A stretch of 64,000 nt of DNA from Achromobacter agilis (GTDB lineage Bacteria; Pseudomonadota; Gammaproteobacteria; Burkholderiales; Burkholderiaceae_B). Each line of letters starts with the position of its first letter. Position 1 is the first letter of the stretch. The translations under genes were made by a program, and so were the position numbers. Under the pieces are notes generated by a model. The model did not search any database. It was not told where the DNA came from and saw only the letters and a program-made list of their open reading frames with translations. The stretch spans positions 62,001 to 126,000 of the forward strand of contig NZ_UFQB01000001.1 of the NCBI RefSeq assembly GCF_900496965.1, written 5' to 3'. Positions 54,571 to 63,784 of the stretch are shown in pieces.

Positions 54571-56010
54571 TTATTCCGGCAGCCGGTCCGGCACGGCGGG
54601 CAGCCCGGGCGGAGCGCCGGCGGATTCGAACGCTTCGGCGGCATGCAGCAGATCCGCGTCGGCGTGGCAGCGGCCGACCAGCTGCAGCCCGACGGGCAAG
54701 CCGTCCGCGCCCCGCCCGCAAGGAACGCTGATCGCCGGATTGCCCGTCAGGTTGAACAGCATCGTCCAGGGATACCAGTGGCCCCGGATGTCCTCGTACG
54801 CGCGGCCGTCGATCACGATGGAATCGAAAATGTCGGTGCCCAGCGGCACGGCGGTGCGCGTCATCGTGGGCATCGCCAGCAGGTCGGCCTGGCCGAACAG
54901 CGCCTGGACCTTGCGGTAGATCGCCGTGCGCGCAAACATCGCTTCCTGGTACTGCACGGCGCTGAACTGCGCGGCCGACTCGATCTGCCGGCGCAACGAC
55001 GCGCTATAGGCCTCGGGCGCCTGCTCGATCAACGGCAAATAGCGCGCGCGCCAGACCGTGTGATTGATCACGCGCCAGATCGGCTCGACATCGAAGCCGG
55101 CCCCGTCGAAAGGCTCTAGCGCCGCGCCCAGACTGGCGAGGCGTTCGAGCGCGGCGTCGAAAGCTTGCCGCACGTCGGCGTCCACGGGCCGCCCGGGCGG
55201 CGCGGCGCAATACCGCACGCGCTTTCCGCGCAGGTCTCCGGGAGCCGCCGCCGGCTGCGCATAGCCGGCATCCGGAAGGCCCAGCGACCACGGATCGCAG
55301 GGATGCGGGCCACTCATGGCGGCCATCATCAACCGCGTGTCCGCCACCGTCCGCGTCGTGGGCGTGACGTAGGTTTGATTGCCGATGGCATCGAGCGCCT
55401 GGCTATGGGGAATGGCCCCGATGCTCTGTTTGAACCCCACCACACCGTTGCAGGCCGCCGGAATCCGGGTCGATCCGCCGCCATCCGTCGCGACGGCCAG
55501 GGCGGTGATGCCGGCTGCCGTCGCCGCCGCCGCGCCGCCACTCGAACCGCCGCACGTGCGGTCCAGGTTCCAGGGATTGCGGGTATGGCCGAAGAGCGGC
55601 GAATCCGTCATCGACTTGGCCCCGAACTCGGGCGTCGTGGTTTTGCCGATCAGAATCGCGCCCTGTTCGCGCAAGCGCGCCACCGCCAGCGCGTCCTCGG
55701 CCGGCACGTTGTCGCGGAACGGCACCACCCCGAAGGTGGTCCGGACGCCCGCGGTATTGACCAGGTCCTTCACGGTGAACGGCAGGCCGTGCAGCAGGCC
55801 GGAAGGGTTGCCCCGCATGAGCGCCGCTTCGGCCGCCCGCGCCTCGTCGAGGGCCCGCTCCGGACAGAGCGTGATGAAGCAGTTCAGCACCGGCTGCAGG
55901 CGTTCGGCCCGGTCCAGGGCGGCGCGCACTAGCTCGACCGGAGACAGCGCCTTGCTGCGGATCAGGCCCGCCGCCTCGACGGCGGTCAATTGGCTGAGGG
56001 AGTCGCTCAT
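54571..56010 (-). CDS. Amidase (amidase-signature family)
   Basis: Amidase-signature enzyme of 479 residues. The catalytic triad is Lys in LPFTVKDLVNT, Ser in CGGSSGGAAAA (cis-Ser region) and the nucleophile in DGGGSTRIPAACNG. It resembles AtzF/GatA-like and general amide hydrolases. I chose the ATG at 56010, since the upstream in-frame residues are not conserved. It lies 19 bases after a Bug gene on the same strand, and a divergent LysR gene faces both. It may split an amide captured by the Bug protein (inference). Confidence 0.92.
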   Translation of the reverse strand: MSDSLSQLTAVEAAGLIRSKALSPVELVRAALDRAERLQPVLNCFITLCPERALDEARAAEAALMRGNPSGLLHGLPFTVKDLVNTAGVRTTFGVVPFRDNVPAEDALAVARLREQGAILIGKTTTPEFGAKSMTDSPLFGHTRNPWNLDRTCGGSSGGAAAATAAGITALAVATDGGGSTRIPAACNGVVGFKQSIGAIPHSQALDAIGNQTYVTPTTRTVADTRLMMAAMSGPHPCDPWSLGLPDAGYAQPAAAPGDLRGKRVRYCAAPPGRPVDADVRQAFDAALERLASLGAALEPFDGAGFDVEPIWRVINHTVWRARYLPLIEQAPEAYSASLRRQIESAAQFSAVQYQEAMFARTAIYRKVQALFGQADLLAMPTMTRTAVPLGTDIFDSIVIDGRAYEDIRGHWYPWTMLFNLTGNPAISVPCGRGADGLPVGLQLVGRCHADADLLHAAEAFESAGAPPGLPAVPDRLPE

Positions 56011-56029
56011 GCTGCTTCGATCCCCGGCG

Positions 56030-57022
56030 TCATTCATCGAAGACAATGCCTGCCGCCTTCACGACAGGAGCCCAGTGGGCCCGCTCTGTTTCCATGCGGC
56101 GCTTGGCGTCCGCGCCGGAACGCGGCTCCACCAGGAAACCGCTGGCCTGCAGTTTCGCGACCAGCGCCGGATTCTTGCCCGCGGCCAGAAACGCCTGTTC
56201 CAGCGCACTGATGGCCGCGTCCGGCGTGCCGGCCGGCGCGTAGACGCCGTACCAGCTGGAGGCATGCTGATACTGGGGATAGCCTTGTTCCAGCAGCGTC
56301 GGCACATCGGGCAGCATGGGCAGGCGCCGGCTGCCGGCCACGCCCAGGAATTTCAGCTTTCCGCCGGTGTATAGCGGCATCATGCTGGCCACGGCATCCC
56401 AGCCCATGGAGACTTCGCCGCTGACCACGTCGACCAGCATGGGCGCGGCGCCCCGGTAGACCACCGGCTCAACCTGAAGCCCGTTCTGTTTCGCCATTTC
56501 GATGGTGCCGAGCTGGCCGGGGCTGCCCAGCGTTGCCAGCCCGAGGTTGGCCTTGCCCCGCGCCTGCTTGGCCCATTGGACATAGGCCGGCATATCGCCA
56601 TAGGGCTGGCTCGCGCCCGCCACGGCCGCCGTGGGCACGTCGGCCACCACGGCGACGGGGCGCAGGTCGTGGTCCGGGTCGTATCCCAGTTTGCGGTAGG
56701 TGAGCGGAAAGATCACGAACATCGGCGAAGAGCCCAGGTACAGCGTCAAGCCGTCCGCCTTGGCTCTTTTCACCGCATCGAAGCCCAGCCGCCCCGACGC
56801 GCCCGGCCGGTTCTCGACGATAACGTTGGCGAAACCCGCCGTCTGCAGCTGCTCGGCGTAGGCCCGGGCCACGGCGTCGGCCGCTCCGCCGGCCGCGTAG
56901 CCGACCACGAGCCGCAGCACTTTGGCGTCACCGCCCGCGCCCTGGGCGGAGGCGTCCAGCGGCATCCAGAAAGCCGTGGCGGCGGCGAGGAAAAAGGCAT
57001 GGAGACGAAGTCGGGCGGTCAA
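56030..57022 (-). CDS. Bug/TctC-type tripartite tricarboxylate receptor, periplasmic binding protein
   Basis: Fourth Bug protein, about 330 residues. Family blocks: LRLVVGYAAGGAADAVARAY, VIVENRPGASGRLGFDAVKRA, YLGSSPMFVIFPLTYRKLGY and MLPDVPTLLEQGYPQYQ. No ATG gives a good signal peptide; I chose the TTG at 57022, which follows GGAG by eight bases and yields MTARLRLHAFFLAAATAFWM then a cleavage site near ASAQ. It is the first gene of the amidase unit and divergent from the LysR gene. Confidence 0.9.
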   Translation of the reverse strand: MTARLRLHAFFLAAATAFWMPLDASAQGAGGDAKVLRLVVGYAAGGAADAVARAYAEQLQTAGFANVIVENRPGASGRLGFDAVKRAKADGLTLYLGSSPMFVIFPLTYRKLGYDPDHDLRPVAVVADVPTAAVAGASQPYGDMPAYVQWAKQARGKANLGLATLGSPGQLGTIEMAKQNGLQVEPVVYRGAAPMLVDVVSGEVSMGWDAVASMMPLYTGGKLKFLGVAGSRRLPMLPDVPTLLEQGYPQYQHASSWYGVYAPAGTPDAAISALEQAFLAAGKNPALVAKLQASGFLVEPRSGADAKRRMETERAHWAPVVKAAGIVFDE

Positions 57023-57166
57023 AGCGATTCTCCAATCGGTATGGGGATCGAAAAGGGTCGGCGACGCATCGCGCGGCCGCCTGAGGGACCGCGCGATCGC
57101 CATCCCGAATGATCGGTCCAGCCAGACTTGCCGTATAGTGAATTTTTCTACCAGGCAGTTGAGAAA

Positions 57167-58150
57167 ATGGTTAACCGAAAATCGGTCGAAATGCTGGCTG
57201 CCCGGATCAAGCTGCGCCACTTGCAGATCGCCCTGGCCCTACGGGACACGCCGACCGCCAAGGAAGTCGCCCGGCACGCGAACGTCAGTGAATCCGCGAT
57301 TTCGAAAACGTTGGCGGAGCTTGAAGACCAGTTGGGCTTCAAGCTGTTCGAACGCGCCGGCAACGGCAGGCGGCCAACGGCCATGGGCGCCCAGGTGCTG
57401 CCGGTCATGGAAGCGCTGGTGGCGCGGGCGCATTCGATGGCCGAGATCATTGTCGACGTGCGTTCCGGGGCCCAGGGCGGCTTGCGGATCGGCGTAGCGA
57501 CAGACATGGGAAAACTGAGCCTCGCCCCGCTCATCCACACCTTCAATGACGCGCACCCCGGTATTGCGCTCGATGTGCAGACCGGCGGATTCCAGGCCAT
57601 GACGGAACTGCTCCAGCAGGACGGACTGGACGCGCTGGTGTGCTATGACGACAGCACGCTGGTGTCGCCGGCATTGGGGCGCCTGCGCCTGGCGCCGCCG
57701 CAGCCCTTAGTAGTCGTGGCCAACGCGCGCCTGTCGCCGCTGGCGGCCCGGCCAGGCGTTACGCTGCGGGACCTGCATGGCCAGCCGTGGTGCAAGCCCC
57801 GGCCGGGCACCATGATGCACGCCAAACTGGCCGAACTGTTCCTGCGGGCCGGTCTGGACCTGCCCCCGCGAGGCATCCAGGTAAGCGATTTGCTGCTGAC
57901 CGACGAGTTCATCCGTTCCACGGATTATTTGGTCATGCTGCCAGTCGCGGCGGCCCGGCGCTTGACCACGGACCAGGCCGCCGCCGTCCTGCTCATCGAC
58001 CTGCACATGCACAACCCGCCCACCATCATCGTCTGGCGGCGCGCGCACGAGTGGCAGCCCTCCCTCTTGCGGTTCCTGGATTTCTGCCGGCAGCGCCACG
58101 CCCCGCCGGAGGGTGGCGCCAGCGGATCAGCGTTTGGCCAGGAACGCTGA
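57167..58150 (+). CDS. LysR-family transcriptional regulator
   Basis: LTTR of 327 residues from the ATG at 57167. The winged helix is IKLRHLQIALALRDTPTAKE, VARHANVSESAISKTLAELEDQLGFKLFE, an unusual LTTR start with a longer helix 1. The effector domain begins SGAQGGLRIGVATDMGKLSL. It is divergent from the Bug-amidase unit over a 144-base gap and is the obvious regulator of it. A GGAAG-like site is not clear; the start is supported by homology. Confidence 0.9.
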   Translation: MVNRKSVEMLAARIKLRHLQIALALRDTPTAKEVARHANVSESAISKTLAELEDQLGFKLFERAGNGRRPTAMGAQVLPVMEALVARAHSMAEIIVDVRSGAQGGLRIGVATDMGKLSLAPLIHTFNDAHPGIALDVQTGGFQAMTELLQQDGLDALVCYDDSTLVSPALGRLRLAPPQPLVVVANARLSPLAARPGVTLRDLHGQPWCKPRPGTMMHAKLAELFLRAGLDLPPRGIQVSDLLLTDEFIRSTDYLVMLPVAAARRLTTDQAAAVLLIDLHMHNPPTIIVWRRAHEWQPSLLRFLDFCRQRHAPPEGGASGSAFGQER

Positions 58151-58272
58151 AATCCAGGGACGCATAACGGCAGTCCGCGCCTTCCCGGTAAAATACCGCC
58201 CCCTGCCCTGCCGCGCTAAAATTGCGCACGTTTTGATCACTGGCGCCGGCTCGCGCCCCACCGAGGTATTCC

Positions 58273-59589
58273 ATGTCTTCCCCCAAAGTCGGCTTCGTCA
58301 GCCTGGGCTGTCCCAAAGCCCTGGTCGACTCCGAACGCATCCTGACCCAACTGCGCACCGAAGGATACGAAGTCACGCCCGAGTACGATGACGCGGACGT
58401 CGTCGTCGTCAACACCTGCGGCTTCATCGACAGCGCCAAGGCGGAGTCGCTGGAGGCCATCGGCGAGGCTTTGGCCGAGAACGGCAAGGTCATCGTCACC
58501 GGCTGCATGGGCGTCGAGGAATCGGTGATCCGCAACGTGCACCCCAGCGTGCTGGCCGTAACCGGCCCGCAGCAATACGAAGAGGTCGTGCGCGCCGTGC
58601 ATGACGCCGCGCCCCCCAAGAAGGACCACAACCCCTACCTGGACCTGGTGCCGCCGCAAGGAGTGAAGCTCACGCCGCGCCACTACGCCTACCTGAAGAT
58701 ATCGGAAGGCTGCAACCACCGCTGCAGCTTCTGCATCATCCCGTCCATGCGCGGCGATCTGGTCAGCCGTCCGGTGGGCGACGTCCTGAGCGAAGCCGAG
58801 CGCCTGGTCAAGGCCGGCGTGAAGGAACTGCTGGTGATCTCGCAAGACACCAGCGCCTACGGCGTGGACGTGAAGTACCGCAGCGGCTTCTGGAACGGCC
58901 GCCCGGTGAAGACCCGCATGACCGAACTCTGTACGGCCTTGTCCGAAATGGGCGTCTGGACGCGCCTGCACTACGTCTATCCGTATCCGCACGTGGACGA
59001 AGTGATTCCGCTCATGGCCGAAGGCAAGATCCTGCCGTACCTGGACATTCCATTCCAGCACGCCAGCCCGCGCATCCTGAAGGCCATGAAGCGCCCGGCG
59101 TTCGAGGACAAGACCCTGGCCCGCATCAAGCGCTGGCGCGAGATCTGCCCGGACCTGACGATCCGCTCCACCTTCATCGTCGGTTTCCCCGGCGAAACCG
59201 AAGAAGACTTCCAGTACCTGCTGGACTGGATGCAGGAAGCGCAGCTGGATCGCGTGGGCTGTTTCCAGTATTCGCCGGTGGAAGGCGCGCCCGCGAACCT
59301 GCTGGACAACCCGGTGCCGGACGATGTCAAGCAGGACCGCTGGGAACGCTTCATGGCGCTGCAGCAATCCATCTCGACCGCCCGCCTCGAACGGAAGGTC
59401 GGCCGCGAGATCGACGTGCTGATCGATGAGGTGGACGAAGACGGCGCCGTGGGCCGCAGCAGCGGCGACGCGCCCGAAATCGACGGCTGCGTCTACGTCC
59501 GCTCGGACAAGCCCCTGAAGGCGGGCGACATGGTGCGCGCGCGCGTCACCGACTCCGACGAATACGACCTCTGGGCCGATACGGTCTGA
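58273..59589 (+). CDS. rimO: Ribosomal protein S12 methylthiotransferase
   Basis: Radical-SAM enzyme of 438 residues that adds a methylthio group to Asp88 of S12. The N-terminal UPF0004 domain has [19 protein letters not shown] and [13 protein letters not shown]; the radical-SAM motif is CNHRCSFC with [10 protein letters not shown] before it; the C-terminal TRAM domain follows about residue 365. Standard length. Flanked by a LysR gene and a two-way terminator hairpin before sugE. Confidence 0.98.
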   Translation: MSSPKVGFVSLGCPKALVDSERILTQLRTEGYEVTPEYDDADVVVVNTCGFIDSAKAESLEAIGEALAENGKVIVTGCMGVEESVIRNVHPSVLAVTGPQQYEEVVRAVHDAAPPKKDHNPYLDLVPPQGVKLTPRHYAYLKISEGCNHRCSFCIIPSMRGDLVSRPVGDVLSEAERLVKAGVKELLVISQDTSAYGVDVKYRSGFWNGRPVKTRMTELCTALSEMGVWTRLHYVYPYPHVDEVIPLMAEGKILPYLDIPFQHASPRILKAMKRPAFEDKTLARIKRWREICPDLTIRSTFIVGFPGETEEDFQYLLDWMQEAQLDRVGCFQYSPVEGAPANLLDNPVPDDVKQDRWERFMALQQSISTARLERKVGREIDVLIDEVDEDGAVGRSSGDAPEIDGCVYVRSDKPLKAGDMVRARVTDSDEYDLWADTV

Positions 59590-59595
59590 ATCCGG

Positions 59596-59623
59596 CCTGC
59601 GGGCGGCAAGCGCCGCCCGCAGG
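59596..59623. terminator. Bidirectional terminator hairpin
   Basis: CCTGCGGGCGGC (59596-59607) and GCCGCCCGCAGG (59612-59623) form a perfect 12-bp stem with a 4-nt loop, between the stops of the converging rimO and sugE genes. No T tract on either side. Confidence 0.75.
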
Positions 59624-59625
59624 GC

Positions 59626-59943
59626 TCAGGCTTCCAGCAGTTTCAGTCCCGCCACGCCGCCCACGATCATGGCGATGCACAGCAGGCGCGCGGCCGACGG
59701 CGAGTCCCCGAACAGCATGATCCCCAGCACCGTGATGCCCACGGACCCGATGCCGGTCCAGATGGCGTAGGCCGTGCCGGCGGGCAGCTGCTTCATCGCG
59801 AGCGTCAGCAGGAACACGCTGCCCAAGGCGGCGGCGATGCCGATCACGCTGGGCCAGAACCGCGTCCAGCCGTCCGCATACTTCAACGCCAGCGCCATCA
59901 CGATTTCCACCGCGCTCGCGGCCACCAGAATCAACCAGGCCAT
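59626..59943 (-). CDS. sugE: SugE/Gdx-type SMR efflux protein
   Basis: Small multidrug-resistance protein of 105 residues with four membrane helices, acting as a dimer. The essential Glu13 sits in AASAVEIVMALALKYADGW, a SugE-like start, and MKQLPAGTAYAIWTGIGSVG is conserved. Gdx-type members export guanidinium or short quaternary ammonium compounds. Divergent from the HxlR regulator, with an inverted repeat between the two. Confidence 0.92.
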   Translation of the reverse strand: MAWLILVAASAVEIVMALALKYADGWTRFWPSVIGIAAALGSVFLLTLAMKQLPAGTAYAIWTGIGSVGITVLGIMLFGDSPSAARLLCIAMIVGGVAGLKLLEA

Positions 59944-59990
59944 CTCGGCCTCCTGCCAGGAATGGGAAGACCGCCAGCGTAGAAGCTATA

Positions 59991-60024
59991 GTTACCGGAA
60001 GACAAGTACGCACTTTTCGGTAAC
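59991..60024. promoter_or_regulatory. Likely HxlR operator between sugE and the regulator gene
   Basis: GTTACCG (59991-59997) and CGGTAAC (60018-60024) are inverted copies, 20 nt apart, and the outer symmetry continues imperfectly as GGAAG/CTTTT. HxlR-type proteins bind such GTTAC/GTAAC pairs, so a joint control of both genes is plausible. Confidence 0.6.
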
Positions 60025-60025
60025 C

Positions 60026-60418
60026 ATGAAAACCGCCAGGCCCGCCGCGCCGCTATCCCCCGGAGACGTTTTCGACGCCGCCTGCCCGTCGCGGCGCGCC
60101 CTGGAACTGATCTCCGGCAAGTGGGTGCCGCTGGTCCTGCCCGCGCTCGAGCACGGCCCCCTGCGCAACAACGAACTGCTGCGCAGGCTGGACGGGATTT
60201 CGCAGAAAGTCATGACGCAAACGCTCCGCGAACTGGAGCGCCACGGGCTGGTGCTGCGCGAAGACCTGCGCACGGTTCCGCCGCACGTGCGGTACCGCTT
60301 GAGCGAACTGGGGCGATCCTTGAACGTGGCCCTGGTGGCGCTGGACCGGTGGGCGGAGCACCACCACGCCGCACTGGATGCGGCGGCACGCCTGCACGAC
60401 GCGCGCGCCGCACCCTAG
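60026..60418 (+). CDS. HxlR-family transcriptional regulator
   Basis: A 130-residue winged-helix regulator. ACPSRRALELISGKWVPLVLPAL and RNNELLRRLDGISQKVMTQTL, then LRELERHGLVLREDLRTVPPHVRYRLSELG, are the family blocks; an N-terminal cysteine (ACPSR) may sense electrophiles or redox change, as in some HxlR members. It is divergent from sugE over the GTTAC inverted repeat, so it probably controls sugE. It overlaps the end of the ferritin-like gene by 4 bases, tail to tail. Confidence 0.93.
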   Translation: MKTARPAAPLSPGDVFDAACPSRRALELISGKWVPLVLPALEHGPLRNNELLRRLDGISQKVMTQTLRELERHGLVLREDLRTVPPHVRYRLSELGRSLNVALVALDRWAEHHHAALDAAARLHDARAAP

Positions 60419-60975
60419 CGCCGCGCCAGGAAGTCCGACATATCGTCGGCGTGCTCCTCTTCCACGGCCAGAATCTCTTCCAGCAGGCGGCGCGTGGTGG
60501 AGTCCTGCTCGCCGATGTAATCGATCATCTGGCGATAGCTGTCGATGGCGATACGCTCGGCGACCAGATTCTCCTTGATCATGTCTTCCAGCGAGTCGCC
60601 TTCGACGTACTCGGAATGGCTGCGCTCCAGCAGGCCCTTGGGCGACAGGTTGGGTTCGCCGCCCAGTTGCACAATGCGTTCCGACAGCCGGTCCGCGTGC
60701 TCCTGTTCCTGCGTGGCATGCACGGCAAACTCCGCCGCCACGGGCTCGGCGTTCAGCCCGCGCGCCATGAAGTGATGGCGCTTGTAGCGCAGCACACAGA
60801 CGATCTCGGTGGCCAGCGCTTCGTTGAGCAGCTTCAGTACGGCCTGCCGGTCGGCACGGTAGGTATCGGTCACCGCGCCGGACTCGATGTCCTTGCGCGC
60901 CTTAGCGCGAATCGCCTTCACGTCCATCTCGAACGGGCGGTTCGCCTGCGTTTGGGTACGGGTTGCTTGTTCCAT
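60415..60975 (-). CDS. Ferritin-like / bacterioferritin-family protein
   Basis: Four-helix-bundle protein of 186 residues related to bacterioferritin. Likely di-iron ligands are seen in NEALATEIVCVLRYKRHHF, TQEQEHADRLSERI, NLVAERIAIDSYRQM and VEEEHADDMSDFL (ExxH). The first 35 residues are variable. The heme-binding methionine of true Bfr is not obvious. It may store iron or protect against oxidants. An imperfect 12-bp hairpin (61017-61052) lies upstream in its leader. Confidence 0.85.
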   Translation of the reverse strand: MEQATRTQTQANRPFEMDVKAIRAKARKDIESGAVTDTYRADRQAVLKLLNEALATEIVCVLRYKRHHFMARGLNAEPVAAEFAVHATQEQEHADRLSERIVQLGGEPNLSPKGLLERSHSEYVEGDSLEDMIKENLVAERIAIDSYRQMIDYIGEQDSTTRRLLEEILAVEEEHADDMSDFLARR

Positions 60976-61234
60976 ATCGTGGCTCCTCTTGCGTTAAGTG
61001 AAAGCACTGCGACATAGGGGGCATCGGCATTCTCGCTGAAGCCGATACCCCCCGGCTTCCAGTCGTTTCCGAATAACCCAGTCTACCGATCGTGGCGGAT
61101 CATGCTGTGTCCAAACATTGCCTCCGCCCCCCAATACCGCGGCTGCCGAAGCCGTTTCTCAACCTTGCGTAAACTATGGGCTTCCCAAAACCCGTGACGC
61201 AATCTGTAACGGGGACAGGCATTACCGAACGACT

Positions 61235-61822
61235 ATGACTCTGAAGAATATTTGCGTGTATTGCGGTTCGAACCCCGGCTCCCGGCCGGAGTACATCGAA
61301 CAGGCCCGCGTGCTGGCCAGGGAATTGGTCCGGCGCGACCTGGGGCTGGTGTACGGCGGCTCGGTCGTCGGCATCATGGGCGTGGTGGCCAATGAAGTGC
61401 TGGCCGGCGGCGGCCGCGTGATCGGCGTCATCCCCGAATTGCTTCTGAAGAAGGAGCATGCGCACCGCGGCCTGACCGAACTGCACCTGGTGCAGAACAT
61501 GCATGAACGCAAGGCCATGATGATGGAGAAGGCCGACGGCTTCATTGCGCTGCCCGGCGGCGCCGGCACGCTGGAGGAGTTCTTCGAGGTCTGGACCTGG
61601 GCGCAACTGAACATGCACCAGAAACCCTGCGGCCTGCTGAACATCGCGGGCTACTACGACGCGCTGGTCCAGTTCGTGGATCATGCCGTCGAAGAGGAAT
61701 TCATCCGCCCCCAGCATCGCGACATGCTGGTGGTGGAAGACGACCCCGTCCTGCTGCTGGATCGCTACGCCATCTACGAGCCGCCCAACGTCTCGAAATG
61801 GTTCGACCCGGTCAAGGCCTGA
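61235..61822 (+). CDS. LOG-family protein (TIGR00730, possible nucleoside-5'-monophosphate phosphoribohydrolase)
   Basis: A 195-residue Rossmann-like protein of the LONELY GUY family, whose members cut AMP or cytokinin-nucleotides to base and ribose 5-phosphate. It has ICVYCGSNPGSRPEY, GLVYGGSVVGIMGVVANE, the diagnostic PGGAGTLEE and the helix WAQLNMHQKPCGLLN. I chose the ATG at 61235, as it begins at the first conserved block; the frame further upstream is not related. Bacterial members are often of unknown role. Confidence 0.92.
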   Translation: MTLKNICVYCGSNPGSRPEYIEQARVLARELVRRDLGLVYGGSVVGIMGVVANEVLAGGGRVIGVIPELLLKKEHAHRGLTELHLVQNMHERKAMMMEKADGFIALPGGAGTLEEFFEVWTWAQLNMHQKPCGLLNIAGYYDALVQFVDHAVEEEFIRPQHRDMLVVEDDPVLLLDRYAIYEPPNVSKWFDPVKA

Positions 61823-61859
61823 TGCGGCCCCAGGGCCTTAACGGAAGGAAGCCCTTGCG

Positions 61860-62426
61860 ATGTCCATCGATACATTGCCCCCCTCCAGCACCGAATCCGT
61901 CTTGCGCGACTATTTCCACGCCAAGGACGAGAACCGGCCGCACTATATGGCGCGCGCCTTCGCGCCGGACGCGGTGCTGAAGATGGCCTTGCGCACGCAA
62001 GCCATCGCATTCCCGCCCGAATCGCATGGCCTGGCGGCCATCGCCGATACACTCGTGCGCAAGTTCGGCCAGACCTATGAAAACGTCTACACGTTCTATC
62101 TGTCGCGGCCCGAGCCGGGCGTCCGCCTGCCGGGCTACCAATGCGACTGGATCGTGGGCATGACCGAAAAGGCCACCGGCAATGTGCGGGTGGGCTGCGG
62201 CCGGTACGACTGGGAATTCCAGAAAGAACCTTATCGCGCCTCCAGCCTGGTCATCACCATCGAAACCATGGTGAGCCTGCCGGCGGCAGATGCGGAAGCG
62301 GTCTTCGGCTGGCTGCTGGCGCTGGATTACCCCTGGACAAACGCCGCCCGCGTCGTGGCCAGCGCGCCGCCGCTCGAGGCCCTGGCGCCCGTCGTGCACT
62401 ATCTGCTCCATCCCAACGGCGTCTGA
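61860..62426 (+). CDS. NTF2-like (SnoaL-type) hypothetical protein
   Basis: A 188-residue protein with the alternating helix-sheet pattern of the NTF2 fold: ESVLRDYFHAKDENRPHYMA at the start, DAVLKMALRTQAIAFPPESH, GLAAIADTLVRKFGQTYEN and CGRYDWEFQKEPYRASSLVITIE. Such proteins bind small hydrophobic ligands or act as simple enzymes; no catalytic residues can be assigned. It is 37 bases downstream of the LOG gene and 32 bases upstream of the phosphatase gene on the same strand. Confidence 0.7.
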   Translation: MSIDTLPPSSTESVLRDYFHAKDENRPHYMARAFAPDAVLKMALRTQAIAFPPESHGLAAIADTLVRKFGQTYENVYTFYLSRPEPGVRLPGYQCDWIVGMTEKATGNVRVGCGRYDWEFQKEPYRASSLVITIETMVSLPAADAEAVFGWLLALDYPWTNAARVVASAPPLEALAPVVHYLLHPNGV

Positions 62427-62458
62427 CGCCCGCGCCCGCCGCGTACTGGATTGCTCAC

Positions 62459-63085
62459 TTGAAATACGACATCGCCGCTTTTGACTTCGACGGAACCCTG
62501 GCAGACACCATGCCCTGGTTCAATTCCATCCTGAACACGGTGGCCGACAAATACGGCTTCCGCAAGATCGACGCCTCGGAACGCGACCAGCTCCGCCATC
62601 GCGAAGCCTCCGAGATCCTGAAATTCCTGGGCATCCCGCTCTGGAAGCTGCCGGCGATCATGGGACACGTGCGCACGCTGATGCAGGACATCGACCCCAG
62701 CGTACACCTGTTCGACGGCATCCCCGACGCGCTGGCGCGGCTGAAGGCGGGCGGGCTGCGCCTGGCCGTGGTCAGCTCGAATTCCGTCGAGAACGTGCGG
62801 CGCGTGCTGGGCGCGGAAACCGCCGCCCTGTTCGACGATTTCGAATGCGGCACCGACCTGTTCGGCAAGTCCGCCAAGATCGACCGCCTGCTCAAGCAGC
62901 ACGGCACCGCCCCCGAACGCTTCCTGCTGGTGGGCGACGAAATGCGCGATATCGACGCCGCCCGCAAGGCCGGCGTTCGCGTCGGCTCCGTTGCCTGGGG
63001 CTACAACCATGTCGAGGCGCTGCGCGAGCGCGGCCCCGACGAACTGTTCATGACTGTCGCCGACCTGCCTTCCACCCTGGCCTGA
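62459..63085 (+). CDS. HAD-family phosphatase
   Basis: Haloacid-dehalogenase-like hydrolase of about 208 residues. Motif I is IAAFDFDGTLADT with the nucleophile aspartate, motif II LAVVSSNSVENVR, motif III lysine in GTDLFGKSAKIDRLL and motif IV LVGDEMRDIDAA. The helical cap fits the phosphoglycolate-phosphatase-like group (Gph/PGP). No ATG is suitable; a TTG at 62459 directly precedes KYDIAAFDFDGTLAD and is chosen. Substrate is unknown. Confidence 0.87.
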   Translation: MKYDIAAFDFDGTLADTMPWFNSILNTVADKYGFRKIDASERDQLRHREASEILKFLGIPLWKLPAIMGHVRTLMQDIDPSVHLFDGIPDALARLKAGGLRLAVVSSNSVENVRRVLGAETAALFDDFECGTDLFGKSAKIDRLLKQHGTAPERFLLVGDEMRDIDAARKAGVRVGSVAWGYNHVEALRERGPDELFMTVADLPSTLA

Positions 63086-63102
63086 ACCCGGAGCCCTTCG
63101 CC

Positions 63103-63729
63103 ATGCACATCGATCCCGCCCACCTGATTTCAGACGCCGACGCGCTGCAGACCTTGTACGGCTCGCCCGGCGAGGCCTCGCTCAAGAAAGAAGTGGATCA
63201 TGTGCATCCTCACTACCGCAGCTTCATCGAAGCCGCGCCGTTCGCGATCCTGGCGACCGGCGGCCCCGACGGACTGGACGCCTCGCCGCGCGGCGACCCC
63301 GCCGGCTTCGTCGTGGTCGAGGACGAAAAGACGCTGCTGCTGCCGGACCGCCGCGGCAACAACCGCATCGACAGCCTGCGCAACATCCTGGCCGATCCGC
63401 GCGTCGCGATGCTGTTCCTCGTGCCCGGCGTAAGCGAAACGCTGCGGGTCAACGGCACGGCCCGCATCAGCGTGGACCCGGCGCTGCTCGCGCGCTTCGA
63501 GATGGACGGCAAGCAGCCACGCTCGGTGCTCGTCATCGACGTGCAGACCGTGTACTTCCAATGCTCGCGCGCGCTGCTGCGCTCGAAACTGTGGGATCCG
63601 CAGACCCAGGTGCCACGCAGCGCGCTGCCCAGCGTGGGCCGCATCCTGTCGGACCTGACGGCGGGCACCTTCGACGGCGCCGCCTACGACCGCGACCTGC
63701 CCGCGCGCGTGGCCGGCTCCTTGTATTGA
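63103..63729 (+). CDS. Pyridoxamine 5'-phosphate oxidase-like flavin-binding protein
   Basis: Split-barrel flavoprotein of 208 residues, MSMEG_1061 type. HPHYRSFIEAAPFAILATGG, DASPRGDPAGFVVVEDEKTLLLPDRRGNNRIDSLRNILADP and LFLVPGVSETLRVNGTARI form the FMN-binding core; SKLWDPQTQV is a typical C-terminal block. It probably binds FMN or F420-like cofactor and reduces a small substrate; the reaction is not known. It is 17 bases downstream of the phosphatase gene. Confidence 0.88.
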   Translation: MHIDPAHLISDADALQTLYGSPGEASLKKEVDHVHPHYRSFIEAAPFAILATGGPDGLDASPRGDPAGFVVVEDEKTLLLPDRRGNNRIDSLRNILADPRVAMLFLVPGVSETLRVNGTARISVDPALLARFEMDGKQPRSVLVIDVQTVYFQCSRALLRSKLWDPQTQVPRSALPSVGRILSDLTAGTFDGAAYDRDLPARVAGSLY

Positions 63730-63784
63730 ACCATCGGCCCGCCAGCGGACCGGAACATCAACTCGACTCCCAAGGATGTCCCAC

